From SP202 sp036339395 (GTDB taxonomy: Bacteria; Planctomycetota; Phycisphaerae; Phycisphaerales; SM1A02), in NCBI GenBank assembly GCA_036339395.1, contig JAYZBD010000116.1, forward strand, positions 1 to 10,780: a stretch of DNA of 10,780 bases, written 5' to 3'. The translations under genes and the position numbers were made by a program. This document shows positions 1-6,182 of the stretch, in pieces. The notes under the pieces are model-generated. The model did not search any database. It saw nothing but the letters and a program-made list of their open reading frames with translations, and was not told the DNA's origin. How positions within the stretch are numbered: the stretch's first letter is position 1; every line of letters begins with the position of its first letter.

Positions 1-1
1 G

Positions 2-1186
2 TTCAAGCAGATCCTCATGGTCTCCGGCTGCGACCGGTACATGCAGATCTGCAAGTGCCTCCGTGACGAGGACCCGCGGGCCGACCGACAGGCCGAGTTC
101 ACGCAGATCGATCTCGAGATGAGTTTCGTCGACCAGGACGATGTCATGGACATCATGAGTGAGTTCGCGACGGGACTCTTCAAGACCTTCAAGGAGGTCG
201 ACCTCGGCGAGATTCCCCGCCTGTCCTATGCTGAAGCAATGGATCGATATGGATCCGATCGCCCCGACCTTCGGTTCGATCTGACCATGACGGATGTCTC
301 CGAGATCGTCGCCAAGACGGAGTTCAAGGTCTTCACCAGCGTGTTGGAAGGAACTCATGGCGCAGTCAAGGCGATGCGCATCCCCGGTGGCGCTGAACAC
401 TTGACTCGCAAGATGCTCGATGGGTATGGCGAATATGCCAAGTCATGGCGCACCGGAGGACTGCCGTATGTGAAGTACACAGGAGAAGGCGACAACGGTG
501 GATTTGAAACCGGCGTGGCGAAATTCCTTGCCCCGGTGTCCGATCAACTGGTGGCCGCGCTTCACCTGGAGGCGGGTGACGTCGTGCTCTTCACTGCAGA
601 TGAACGAACCACGGCGGAAACGGCCATGGGACATGTTCGATTGAAAGTCGCAGAAGACCTGGACCTCATCGATCCTGGAACCTGGGCCCCGCTCTGGGTC
701 GTTGACTTTCCGATGTTCGCCTGGGACGGGGATACCAACCGATACGTCAGCCTGCATCACCCATTCTCCGCACCACGCGAAGACCAGGTCCCATTGCTGG
801 AAACCGATCCCGCCAACTGCATATCCGCCTGCTACGACCTGGTGATCAATGGATCCGAGGTCGGCGGCGGTTCGATTCGTATTCACGACCCGGCCGTGCA
901 GGCAAAGGTCTTCGAATTGATCGGCCTCAGTGATGAAGAAGCCATCGAGAAATTCGGCTTCCTCCTTGAAGCCCTCAAGTACGGGGCTCCGCCCCATGGC
1001 GGCATCGCCTTCGGCCTCGACCGGCTCGTGATGCTCCTGTTCGGGACCGACAACATCCGTGACGTGATTGCGTTCCCCAAGACGCAGAACGGTGCCGACC
1101 TGATGTGCGAAGCTCCGGGGCCCATCGACGAATCCCAGTTGAACGATCTTGGACTTCGAATCAAAGTCGAGACTCCCGCTGGCTGA
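2..1186 (+). CDS. aspS: Aspartyl-tRNA synthetase, C-terminal two-thirds (5' end outside window)
   Basis: Cytoplasmic enzyme that charges tRNA(Asp) with aspartate using ATP. The frame is open from base 2, so the gene begins before the window. About 394 residues are present of roughly 590 usual for bacterial AspRS; the N-terminal anticodon-binding domain and class II motif 1 are missing. Visible parts, in order: motif 2, seen as KCLRDEDPRADRQAEFTQID (about bases 50-112); the GAD insertion domain typical of bacterial AspRS (about bases 300-680); the SLHHPFSAP segment (about 750-775); and motif 3, seen as GGIAFGLDRLVMLLFG (about 1000-1045), with the ATP-binding arginine. The C-terminal stretch DVIAFPKTQNGADLMCEAP is characteristic of the bacterial enzyme. 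The residues that separate discriminating from non-discriminating AspRS lie mainly in the missing N-terminal domain, so use for tRNA(Asn) cannot be judged. It ends 45 bases before the symporter gene, which seems to have its own promoter. Confidence 0.97.
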   Translation, partial: FKQILMVSGCDRYMQICKCLRDEDPRADRQAEFTQIDLEMSFVDQDDVMDIMSEFATGLFKTFKEVDLGEIPRLSYAEAMDRYGSDRPDLRFDLTMTDVSEIVAKTEFKVFTSVLEGTHGAVKAMRIPGGAEHLTRKMLDGYGEYAKSWRTGGLPYVKYTGEGDNGGFETGVAKFLAPVSDQLVAALHLEAGDVVLFTADERTTAETAMGHVRLKVAEDLDLIDPGTWAPLWVVDFPMFAWDGDTNRYVSLHHPFSAPREDQVPLLETDPANCISACYDLVINGSEVGGGSIRIHDPAVQAKVFELIGLSDEEAIEKFGFLLEALKYGAPPHGGIAFGLDRLVMLLFGTDNIRDVIAFPKTQNGADLMCEAPGPIDESQLNDLGLRIKVETPAG

Positions 1187-1219
1187 CGATCGAGCTCCTG
1201 CTTCCGCCTCCAATCCTGC

Positions 1220-1225
1220 TACCCT
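1220..1225 (+). promoter_or_regulatory. Predicted -10 box (TACCCT) for a leaderless symporter mRNA
   Basis: TACCCT is preceded by TGC, giving an extended -10 pattern (TGnTAnnnT), and is followed by exactly six bases (GCGTCC) before the ATG at 1232. Transcription starting about seven bases downstream of the box would begin at the start codon itself. No purine-rich ribosome binding site precedes the ATG, and no clear -35 element is visible. The same TAnnnT-N6-start arrangement recurs at 8099 and 9525. This is inferred from sequence layout only. Confidence 0.5.
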
Positions 1226-1231
1226 GCGTCC

Positions 1232-2563
1232 ATGTCCAAGGCCACCAACTGGCTCACCGCGCTGATCGTCCTGAGCATGATCCTCGGCATGCTGTTCGGG
1301 CAGTTCGTGCTCCACGACTCGACAAATCCGATCGATGGGTCCCACTGGACCAAGAGCATCGGCGACCTCGTCCTGATCCGCCCCCTGAAGTTGCTGGTCA
1401 TCCCCCTGATCTTCTTCAGCGTCGTGGCGGGCATCACCCGGATCGGCGACCCGGCGAAACTCGGGAGGCTGGGTCTTTCGACACTTGCCTACTACTTCGG
1501 AACCATGCTCATCGCCGTCGTCATCGGAACGACCCTCGTGACGATGTTCCAGCCTGGGCACCTGGATGCTGAATCCGCCCAGGTGCTGCAGCAGGAGGGA
1601 TTGGAACTCTTCAATGCCAGCGAATCCAAGAAGATCCAGATCGAGGGAATGCAGTCCGAGACACTGGGCAGCACCTGGCTGAACATCCTTCGGCAGTGCA
1701 TCCCTACGAATATCATTGCCGAGATGGCCAATGGGAGACCGCTTGGACTGATCGTCTTCGCGATCGGGTTCGGGCTGGCCCTCGCTGCAGGAGGGCAGCG
1801 GACCGAGGCGGCACGGCGCTTCTTCAACGCCGCCTTCGAGGGCATGATGATTCTCGTGCAGTGGGTGATCTGGCTCACGCCCATCGGTGTTTTCTTCCTG
1901 ATGGCCTGGACGGTCGGCACGATCGGTCTTGAGACCATCCTCGGCCCGCTGGGAAGCTACATGGGCGTCGTCCTGCTGGGCCTGGCCATCCATGGCTTGA
2001 TCATCCTGCCCCTGGTGCTCTGGCTGTTGACCCGCTGCCGACCCTACCAGTTCATGTGGCAGATGAGGAAAGCGCTGCTGACCGCCTTCGGCACGGACTC
2101 CTCCTCCGCAACACTCCCCGTGACCATGGACTCAGCGGAGAACGAGGGTGGCTGTTCCAAGCGTTCGAGCAACTTCGTACTTCCACTTGGAGCGACGATC
2201 AACATGGATGGCACTGCGCTCTATGAAGCGGTTGCCGTGGTCTTCCTCTTCCAACTCTTTGGAATTGAACTTGCCTTCAGCGAACTCGTTGTCGTCGTGA
2301 TCACCGCGACACTGGCCGCGGTCGGTGCCGCCGGCATTCCCTCGGCGGGACTCGTCACGATGGTGATCGTCATCGCCGCGGTGAACTCGAGCCTCGCCGG
2401 CACCAGTCAACAGCTCCCGCTTGCCGCCATCGGGGTGATTCTCGGCGTCGATCGGATCCTGGACATGTGTCGTACGACCGTGAATGTCTGGGGCGATGCC
2501 ACGGCTGCGAAGGTCATGACGCTCGTCGCTCCAGACGAAGCCATCGCGGCGCTCGACGAGTAA
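1232..2563 (+). CDS. Sodium:acidic amino acid/dicarboxylate symporter (DAACS family)
   Basis: Inner-membrane secondary transporter of the glutamate/aspartate/C4-dicarboxylate family (SDF, TC 2.A.23), 443 residues, a normal length. The family fold of eight membrane helices plus two re-entrant hairpins is evident. The serine-rich HP1 tip SSSATLPVT lies at residues 290-298; the sodium-binding NMDGT motif of helix 7 at 324-328; the HP2 tip GIPSAG at 368-373; and helix 8 carries D411, R414, T415, N418 and D422. By comparison from memory with archaeal GltPh (DMGRTMVN), this line reads DMCRTTVN. The arginine that binds the acidic side chain is therefore present and spaced as in glutamate/aspartate carriers, whereas DctA-type carriers differ here. 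I infer uptake of glutamate or aspartate coupled to sodium, with C4-dicarboxylates as the alternative. Start: the ATG at 1232 has no Shine-Dalgarno but sits six bases after a -10-like box. It converges with trxB, leaving a 28-base gap without a recognisable terminator hairpin. Confidence 0.93.
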   Translation: MSKATNWLTALIVLSMILGMLFGQFVLHDSTNPIDGSHWTKSIGDLVLIRPLKLLVIPLIFFSVVAGITRIGDPAKLGRLGLSTLAYYFGTMLIAVVIGTTLVTMFQPGHLDAESAQVLQQEGLELFNASESKKIQIEGMQSETLGSTWLNILRQCIPTNIIAEMANGRPLGLIVFAIGFGLALAAGGQRTEAARRFFNAAFEGMMILVQWVIWLTPIGVFFLMAWTVGTIGLETILGPLGSYMGVVLLGLAIHGLIILPLVLWLLTRCRPYQFMWQMRKALLTAFGTDSSSATLPVTMDSAENEGGCSKRSSNFVLPLGATINMDGTALYEAVAVVFLFQLFGIELAFSELVVVVITATLAAVGAAGIPSAGLVTMVIVIAAVNSSLAGTSQQLPLAAIGVILGVDRILDMCRTTVNVWGDATAAKVMTLVAPDEAIAALDE

Positions 2564-2591
2564 CCACGTGGCGAAGGTACATTCGTGATCT

Positions 2592-3557
2592 TCAGGATTC
2601 GTTGAGGTAGCGCTCGGCATCAAGCGCTGCCTGGCAGCCCATTCCAGCAGCCGTGACCGCCTGCCGGTAGACCTGGTCTGCCACATCCCCGGCGGCGAAG
2701 ACGCCCGCGATGTTCGTATGGCTGTCACGCCTGCTGAGAACGATGTAGCCTTTTTCATCCAAATCGATTCCTGAACCAGCCAGGAACGCCGAAGCCGGGG
2801 TATGGCCAATCGCGATGAAGAGGCCCGAGAGATCCAACCGGGACTGGTCGCCTGTCACCGTGTCCTCGAGCTGCACCGCCTCGATCATCGAGTCACCCAG
2901 CACATCGGTGACCGACTTGTTCCAATGCACCTCGACATTGCTTCCTCCCAGGATGCGATCCTGCATGGCCTTGGAGGCCCTGAACTCGTCACGCCTGTGT
3001 ATGACATGCACCGTTGAGGCGAACTTCGCCAGGTAGGAGGCTTCCTCCATCGCGCTGTCCCCGCCACCAACGACGCCGAGCGGCTTGTCGCGGAACATCG
3101 GAAGTGCACCATCACAGACTGCACAGGCACTGACGCCACCGCCACTTGTCGCCAGGCGAAGCTCATTTTCGAGACCCAGCCAGTTCGCCGTGGCCCCGGT
3201 GGCAATGATGACAGACCTGGCCTGTATTTCAGTTCCGGAGGATGTCGTAAGGAGATGGTGCGAGCCTGAGAAATCACAGTTCGTGACATCTTCTCCAACG
3301 ACACGAGTACCGAATCGCTCCGCCTGCTTCTGGAACATGGACATCATCTCGGGACCGGTGATGCCTTCCGGAAATCCCGGGTAGTTTTCCACCTCGGTCG
3401 TGAGCATCAACTGCCCGCCAGGAAGAACCGGTGCAGGGTCACTTCGTGGAACCCCGATGATGCAGAGTGGGTCGAGGTTGGCGCGGGCAGCGTAGATCGC
3501 TGCTGTCCATCCTGCGGGACCGCTTCCGATGATCACGCACTGTTCCAGGTCGGGCAT
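2592..3557 (-). CDS. trxB: Thioredoxin reductase (NADPH)
   Basis: Cytoplasmic flavoprotein that passes electrons from NADPH through FAD and a redox-active cysteine pair to thioredoxin. It has 321 residues, typical for low-molecular-weight bacterial TrxB. The FAD-binding GSGPAG is at residues 11-16. The redox pair is CAVC at 145-148, followed by DG. The NADPH-binding domain shows GGGDSAMEE from 164 and HRRDEFRASK at 187-196, whose arginines fit recognition of the NADPH 2'-phosphate. The closing FAD motif GVFAAGDV is at 285-292. Residues 35-46 form a slightly longer, proline-rich loop than in E. coli TrxB. The start ATG lies 14 bases downstream of the stop of the exported-protein gene at 3572-5044, with only weak GAGA as a ribosome site and no -10 box in the gap, so it is probably co-transcribed with that gene and perhaps translationally coupled to it. 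No thioredoxin gene is adjacent. Confidence 0.96.
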   Translation of the reverse strand: MPDLEQCVIIGSGPAGWTAAIYAARANLDPLCIIGVPRSDPAPVLPGGQLMLTTEVENYPGFPEGITGPEMMSMFQKQAERFGTRVVGEDVTNCDFSGSHHLLTTSSGTEIQARSVIIATGATANWLGLENELRLATSGGGVSACAVCDGALPMFRDKPLGVVGGGDSAMEEASYLAKFASTVHVIHRRDEFRASKAMQDRILGGSNVEVHWNKSVTDVLGDSMIEAVQLEDTVTGDQSRLDLSGLFIAIGHTPASAFLAGSGIDLDEKGYIVLSRRDSHTNIAGVFAAGDVADQVYRQAVTAAGMGCQAALDAERYLNES

Positions 3558-3571
3558 GGCTGTCTCGAGAG

Positions 3572-5044
3572 TCAGGGGCTGGGCTTCACGTCGCGAAGGA
3601 GCGACTTCGTTGGAGGCCAGAGAAGCAGATCCTTGTCCTCTCCATGGAGCGGGTGCATCTTATTCTCGATCTGGTCCAGGTCGTCATCACCATTCCTGCC
3701 CAAACTGTAGAGGAAGCACTGCCCGGGTTCGATCCAGCGTCGATCGGCGCCGATTTCGATGGGTGTCCTCGAGTTGACGAAAAAGTAATTGACCGGGTCG
3801 AGGTTCTCGTTGTAGACATCCACGACATGCACATCGGAGAGTGGATCCGGAAAGAGTGCTGAAAGTGCCTGTGGATAGGTTCCTCTTTCATTCCTGTAAC
3901 TGCAGAGGGCAGCTGCGATGATGGTCCCACGAGCCTCGGTTGTAAGAAGGCTACGAAGCACGAATACCTGCTTGATGTCCTCGACGGCAAAGAGCACGGC
4001 GGCATATCGCGTTGAATTCGTATCTTCATACTGGGTTTCCATCCCGAGCATGGCGCCATACTCACGGATGCGCCAACGTCGCCACCAGTCATCGAAGATC
4101 CAGGTCAACCGCTCCCGTGATGCCTCGAGGCTGCCGTGCATTCCGACCTGGCCTATTTCATACCAGCGACGACCGGCACCGAATCGCCCAAGGGGTTCAC
4201 GATCCGCCTGGATCTCCGTGAAGACTTCCCGGAATTTCTCCGGGCGGGGATTCCCCGTTGATGCGTTGAAGACTTTTTCAAAGATCGCTTCGGCGACGAA
4301 CCTGTCCGCCTCGGGAATGAAGAACCATCCATTCCTGATACGAAGGTATGGAATCTTGGTTCTCGCAATCTCTCGAAGGTCACCCTCGGAGAACTTCGAA
4401 CCATACATGTAGAACATGTCCCGCATGTTTCGAAGCGTATCGATCAAGAGTTCCATCGACGTGATCTTCTCCTTGAGAAAATCACGGTCAGCAAACTGGC
4501 GGAGCAGGTACATCTGCGCTACGGAAAGGTCGATCGCCCGTTCATGCTCCCCGGCCTCGTAGAGCCTGTAGGTCTCGGCCGTGGAATATGCAAGGATCTC
4601 AGCAAGTGCATCGAGGTAGGCGAAGTTGTTGTTCCGGACATTGCCGTCTGCCCAGATCTCGATCATGACACCCTTGGACTGGTACGTTGCGGGGACGTTG
4701 TCCACCCCGTAGGGAAGGCCGACTATCTTGCGTTGAGACGCAAGCATGATGGCGTCAGCCATGTCGGGATTCGATCGTGCCCATGATGACACTTCCGACC
4801 ACTTGTCCATCCCGGGCCAGATCGTGTTGAGATCGAACGTTGAACTCACCGCCATGGGTGGGCTGCTCATCTTCATGTAGGCATCAAAGAGTGTCCTCCA
4901 CCCCTTGCTCGATTCCGTCCCCTTGACGGAATGGTGGGAGTTGAGTTTCTCGATGAGGGAGTTGACATCGCCCTGGGCAGCAGGGGTGAAGCCCGGGAAC
5001 ACCATCAATGCCAAGGCCAGTGGAATGATGAACTTTGACCGCAT
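3572..5044 (-). CDS. Exported protein of unknown function, planctomycete type
   Basis: I do not recognise a named family. The 490-residue product starts with a likely Sec signal peptide: MRSK, then a hydrophobic run to about residue 18, with a plausible cleavage site near AAQG (22-25). The mature part looks mostly helical and rich in W, Y and charged residues, with no further membrane segment. The last quarter has a pattern I associate with exported planctomycete proteins: a helix leading into SYRNERGTYPQALSALFPD (382-400), then a downstream CFLYSLGRNGDDD stretch (443-455). That arrangement resembles the C-terminal half of type II secretion pseudopilin-like proteins, but no N-terminal prepilin motif is present. 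Only two cysteines are visible (C381 and C443). The start is supported by AAGGA at 5053-5057, eight bases upstream of the ATG. A promoter lies about 70-78 bases upstream. trxB follows after 14 bases, suggesting an operon whose logic is unclear. The reading frame and export are likely; the function is unknown. Confidence 0.85.
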   Translation of the reverse strand: MRSKFIIPLALALMVFPGFTPAAQGDVNSLIEKLNSHHSVKGTESSKGWRTLFDAYMKMSSPPMAVSSTFDLNTIWPGMDKWSEVSSWARSNPDMADAIMLASQRKIVGLPYGVDNVPATYQSKGVMIEIWADGNVRNNNFAYLDALAEILAYSTAETYRLYEAGEHERAIDLSVAQMYLLRQFADRDFLKEKITSMELLIDTLRNMRDMFYMYGSKFSEGDLREIARTKIPYLRIRNGWFFIPEADRFVAEAIFEKVFNASTGNPRPEKFREVFTEIQADREPLGRFGAGRRWYEIGQVGMHGSLEASRERLTWIFDDWWRRWRIREYGAMLGMETQYEDTNSTRYAAVLFAVEDIKQVFVLRSLLTTEARGTIIAAALCSYRNERGTYPQALSALFPDPLSDVHVVDVYNENLDPVNYFFVNSRTPIEIGADRRWIEPGQCFLYSLGRNGDDDLDQIENKMHPLHGEDKDLLLWPPTKSLLRDVKPSP

Positions 5045-5052
5045 GAAATCCG

Positions 5053-5057
5053 TCCTT
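5053..5057 (-). promoter_or_regulatory. Ribosome binding site AAGGA for the exported protein
   Basis: On the minus strand AAGGA is followed by eight bases and then the ATG at 5044. It is a good Shine-Dalgarno match at normal spacing, in contrast with several plus-strand genes here that have none. It supports the chosen start and a leadered transcript from the promoter at 5114-5122. Confidence 0.6.
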
Positions 5058-5113
5058 CACCTGGGGTTCAACCTTCGCCGGAAAGGCCAATGACCGTTCA
5101 GGCGGGGCATTGG

Positions 5114-5122
5114 ATTGTAGCA
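5114..5122 (-). promoter_or_regulatory. Extended -10 promoter for the exported protein-trxB pair
   Basis: On the minus strand the sequence reads TGCTACAAT: a TGn extension followed by TACAAT, five of six matches to TATAAT. No good -35 element is seen at 16-18 bases, which is common for extended -10 promoters. Initiation about seven bases downstream, near 5107, would give a leader of about 62 bases carrying the AAGGA site. The promoter diverges from the plus-strand -10 box at 5173, 51 bases away. Confidence 0.5.
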
Positions 5123-5172
5123 GAGCCCCTCCTGCACGACCCGGACCGCCCGGTCTGAATCCCCTGCCCCGC

Positions 5173-5178
5173 TATACT
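5173..5178 (+). promoter_or_regulatory. Predicted -10 box (TATACT) upstream of gmhA
   Basis: TATACT matches five of six positions of TATAAT. Initiation would fall near 5185, giving a leader of about 110 bases before the GTG at 5296. No recognisable TTGACA lies at the -35 position; instead a perfect inverted repeat, GACCG-CC-CGGTC (5144-5155), occupies it. That repeat could be an operator or simply chance. Confidence 0.45.
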
Positions 5179-5189
5179 CCAGTTCGTGG

Positions 5190-5231
5190 ATGAGCAGCCC
5201 CCAAGGAGCATGCCAGCCATGTCGAAGTTGA
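5190..5231 (+). CDS. Possible 13-codon upstream reading frame in the gmhA leader
   Basis: An ATG at 5190, eleven bases after the TATACT box, opens a frame of 13 codons reading MSSPQGACQPCRS and ending in TGA. It would be one of the first start codons on the predicted gmhA transcript and covers the left arm of the 9-bp inverted repeat at 5194-5258. It has no Shine-Dalgarno site of its own. Codon content in so short a frame cannot show that it is translated. A leader peptide is possible, but a chance ATG is just as likely. Confidence 0.15.
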   Translation: MSSPQGACQPCRS

Positions 5232-5258
5232 TGTGTTTCCAGGGCCAACGGGGGCTGC
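5194..5258 (+). promoter_or_regulatory. Structured leader: 9-bp perfect inverted repeat ahead of gmhA
   Basis: GCAGCCCCC (5194-5202) is perfectly complementary to GGGGGCTGC (5250-5258), with 47 bases between. The stem is very GC-rich and lies wholly within the predicted 5' leader, ending 25 bases before the ribosome binding site. No run of T follows, so it is not a classical intrinsic terminator. It resembles no riboswitch class that I recognise. A role in leader folding or mRNA stability is inferred. Confidence 0.4.
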
Positions 5259-5283
5259 AGGGGTCGGGGACGCATCAACCAGC

Positions 5284-5288
5284 AGGAG
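5284..5288 (+). promoter_or_regulatory. gmhA: Ribosome binding site AGGAG that fixes the gmhA start at GTG 5296
   Basis: AGGAG is followed by seven bases (CAGGGCC) and then GTG at 5296. This is the best Shine-Dalgarno match on the plus strand of the window. It decides between this GTG and an in-frame GTG at 5233, which has no ribosome site and would add 21 low-complexity residues. Confidence 0.6.
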
Positions 5289-5295
5289 CAGGGCC

Positions 5296-5883
5296 GTGCC
5301 TACTGAAACCGAACGCCAAGTGGAACTGCTCACTGGACGGCTCGACGGCTCGATCCAGGCCATCGAGGCACTGCGATCGATGCTCCCGGATGTCGTCCGG
5401 ATCGGCCATGCAATACTTGAACGATTCGAGGAAGGTGGGAGGCTCCATACGATCGGCAACGGGGGCTCTGCAGCACAGGCAATGCACCTGGCAGAGGAAC
5501 TGATCGGTCGATACAGGAGTTCCAGGGAACCACTGCCGGCCATCTGCCTGAATTCGGATGCGACCGGACTGACGTGCATCGCCAATGATTTCGGCTACGA
5601 CAATATCTTTGCTCGCCAATGCCAGGCACTCCTTCGCCCCAGTGACATCCTCCTCGTACTCTCCACGAGCGGTCGAAGTGACAACCTGATCGATGCACTC
5701 CAGGTAGCACGTGACGCGGGATCAATGACCATTGGACTTCTTGGAAACGACGGTGGGCCCTGCCTGGACCTGTGCGATCACCCACTGGTCGTTCCCGGAG
5801 ACGACTCCGCCTTCATCCAGGATGCGCACCAGGTCCTGATTCACATGCTCTGTGAGTTGGCCGAGCATCGACTCCAGGGTTGA
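5296..5883 (+). CDS. gmhA: Sedoheptulose-7-phosphate isomerase (GmhA-type SIS protein)
   Basis: Cytoplasmic isomerase converting D-sedoheptulose 7-phosphate to D-glycero-D-manno-heptose 7-phosphate, the first step towards heptose sugars of lipopolysaccharide cores and some surface glycans. From GTG 5296 the protein has 195 residues, about the usual size. The sugar-phosphate-binding SIS motifs are NGGS at residues 55-58 and STSG at 123-126. The zinc/catalytic residues known from E. coli GmhA (H61, E65, Q172, H180) have counterparts with the same spacing: H64 and E68 in MHLAEEL, and Q175 and H183 in IQDAHQVLIH. This supports a true GmhA rather than DiaA, whose comparable helix lacks that set. 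Other heptose genes (gmhB, hldE) are not in the window, so the gene stands alone. It is transcribed away from the exported protein gene and probably has its own promoter and a long leader. A 299-base non-coding gap follows. Confidence 0.88.
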   Translation: MPTETERQVELLTGRLDGSIQAIEALRSMLPDVVRIGHAILERFEEGGRLHTIGNGGSAAQAMHLAEELIGRYRSSREPLPAICLNSDATGLTCIANDFGYDNIFARQCQALLRPSDILLVLSTSGRSDNLIDALQVARDAGSMTIGLLGNDGGPCLDLCDHPLVVPGDDSAFIQDAHQVLIHMLCELAEHRLQG

Positions 5884-6103
5884 GTTCAACTCCCCCGGCA
5901 GTCTCCTGGCAACACACCCTTCATTTCATTTCGTGTTTCATTTGAATGGCGTTATTGACCCGTTCTGATGCTGTACATGGAGTGCGTTGGTGGTGGAAAA
6001 CCTGTGGAGCAGCATATGGATGGAACCACCCGGAAACGGCGTCCGAACGATTAATACAGAACTGTTGAAGCCCACAGGCCGTACAGACCGACCACCAGTA
6101 ATT

Positions 6104-6167
6104 GCTGAAGATCGTATTCCTTCAGCCTGCAACTGGTTTGGGGGTCACCCTTGGTCCTGAAGGGACC
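6104..6167 (+). promoter_or_regulatory. Hairpins in the leader of the PEP-CTERM gene
   Basis: GCTGAAG (6104-6110) pairs perfectly with CTTCAGC (6120-6126) across a nine-base loop. Downstream, GGTCC (6153-6157) pairs with GGACC (6163-6167) across a five-base loop that ends three bases before the ribosome binding site. No T-run follows either hairpin, so termination is unlikely. The second could influence access to the ribosome site. No known riboswitch consensus was recognised. Confidence 0.35.
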
Positions 6168-6170
6168 TGA

Positions 6171-6176
6171 AAGGGG
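6171..6176 (+). promoter_or_regulatory. Ribosome binding site AAGGGG of the PEP-CTERM gene
   Basis: AAGGGG is followed by six bases and then the ATG at 6183. It is an imperfect but adequate Shine-Dalgarno match, and it supports this start together with the signal peptide that begins there. Confidence 0.5.
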
Positions 6177-6182
6177 TATCTC

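Larger units (their letters stand above)
5884..6182 (+). other. 299-base non-coding gap containing the leader of the PEP-CTERM gene
   Basis: I find no convincing gene, tRNA or terminator here. The first part (5917-5950) is T-rich with repeated TTTCATT units and a small palindrome, TTCATTTGAA. A TTGACC at 5955-5960 looks like a -35 element but has no good -10 partner at 16-18 bases. The 3' part, from about 6060, is rich in short complementary segments and probably forms the structured leader of the downstream gene. The base composition is more AT-rich than the surrounding coding sequence. Confidence 0.5.

Noticed and set aside
443..1993. A 516-codon open frame on the minus strand across aspS and the symporter
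   Set aside because: It lies opposite two strongly conserved genes, has low-complexity H/D/E/Q-rich content and matches no protein type; it is a by-product of codon bias in GC-rich genes.
2564..2571. CCACGTGG palindrome in the convergent gap between the symporter and trxB
   Set aside because: A 4-bp arm with no loop and no T-run cannot act as an intrinsic terminator; it is probably chance.
5233..5295. An upstream GTG at 5233 as the gmhA start
   Set aside because: It would add 21 residues rich in G, S, A and P with no ribosome site; GTG 5296 has AGGAG at seven bases and gives the usual family length.
5186..5503. A 105-codon plus-strand frame beginning GTG seven bases after the TATACT box
   Set aside because: It overlaps the first 200 bases of gmhA in another frame and its sequence is low in complexity. 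The conserved gmhA frame and its AGGAG site explain the region better.
6091..6106. TTGCT at 6102-6106 as the -12 element of a sigma-54 promoter, as known for some PEP-CTERM genes
   Set aside because: The required GG at the -24 position is absent (CC is found there).
5938..6132. A 64-codon minus-strand frame in the non-coding gap
   Set aside because: It has no ribosome site, no recognisable domain and unremarkable composition, and it overlaps the likely leader of the next gene.
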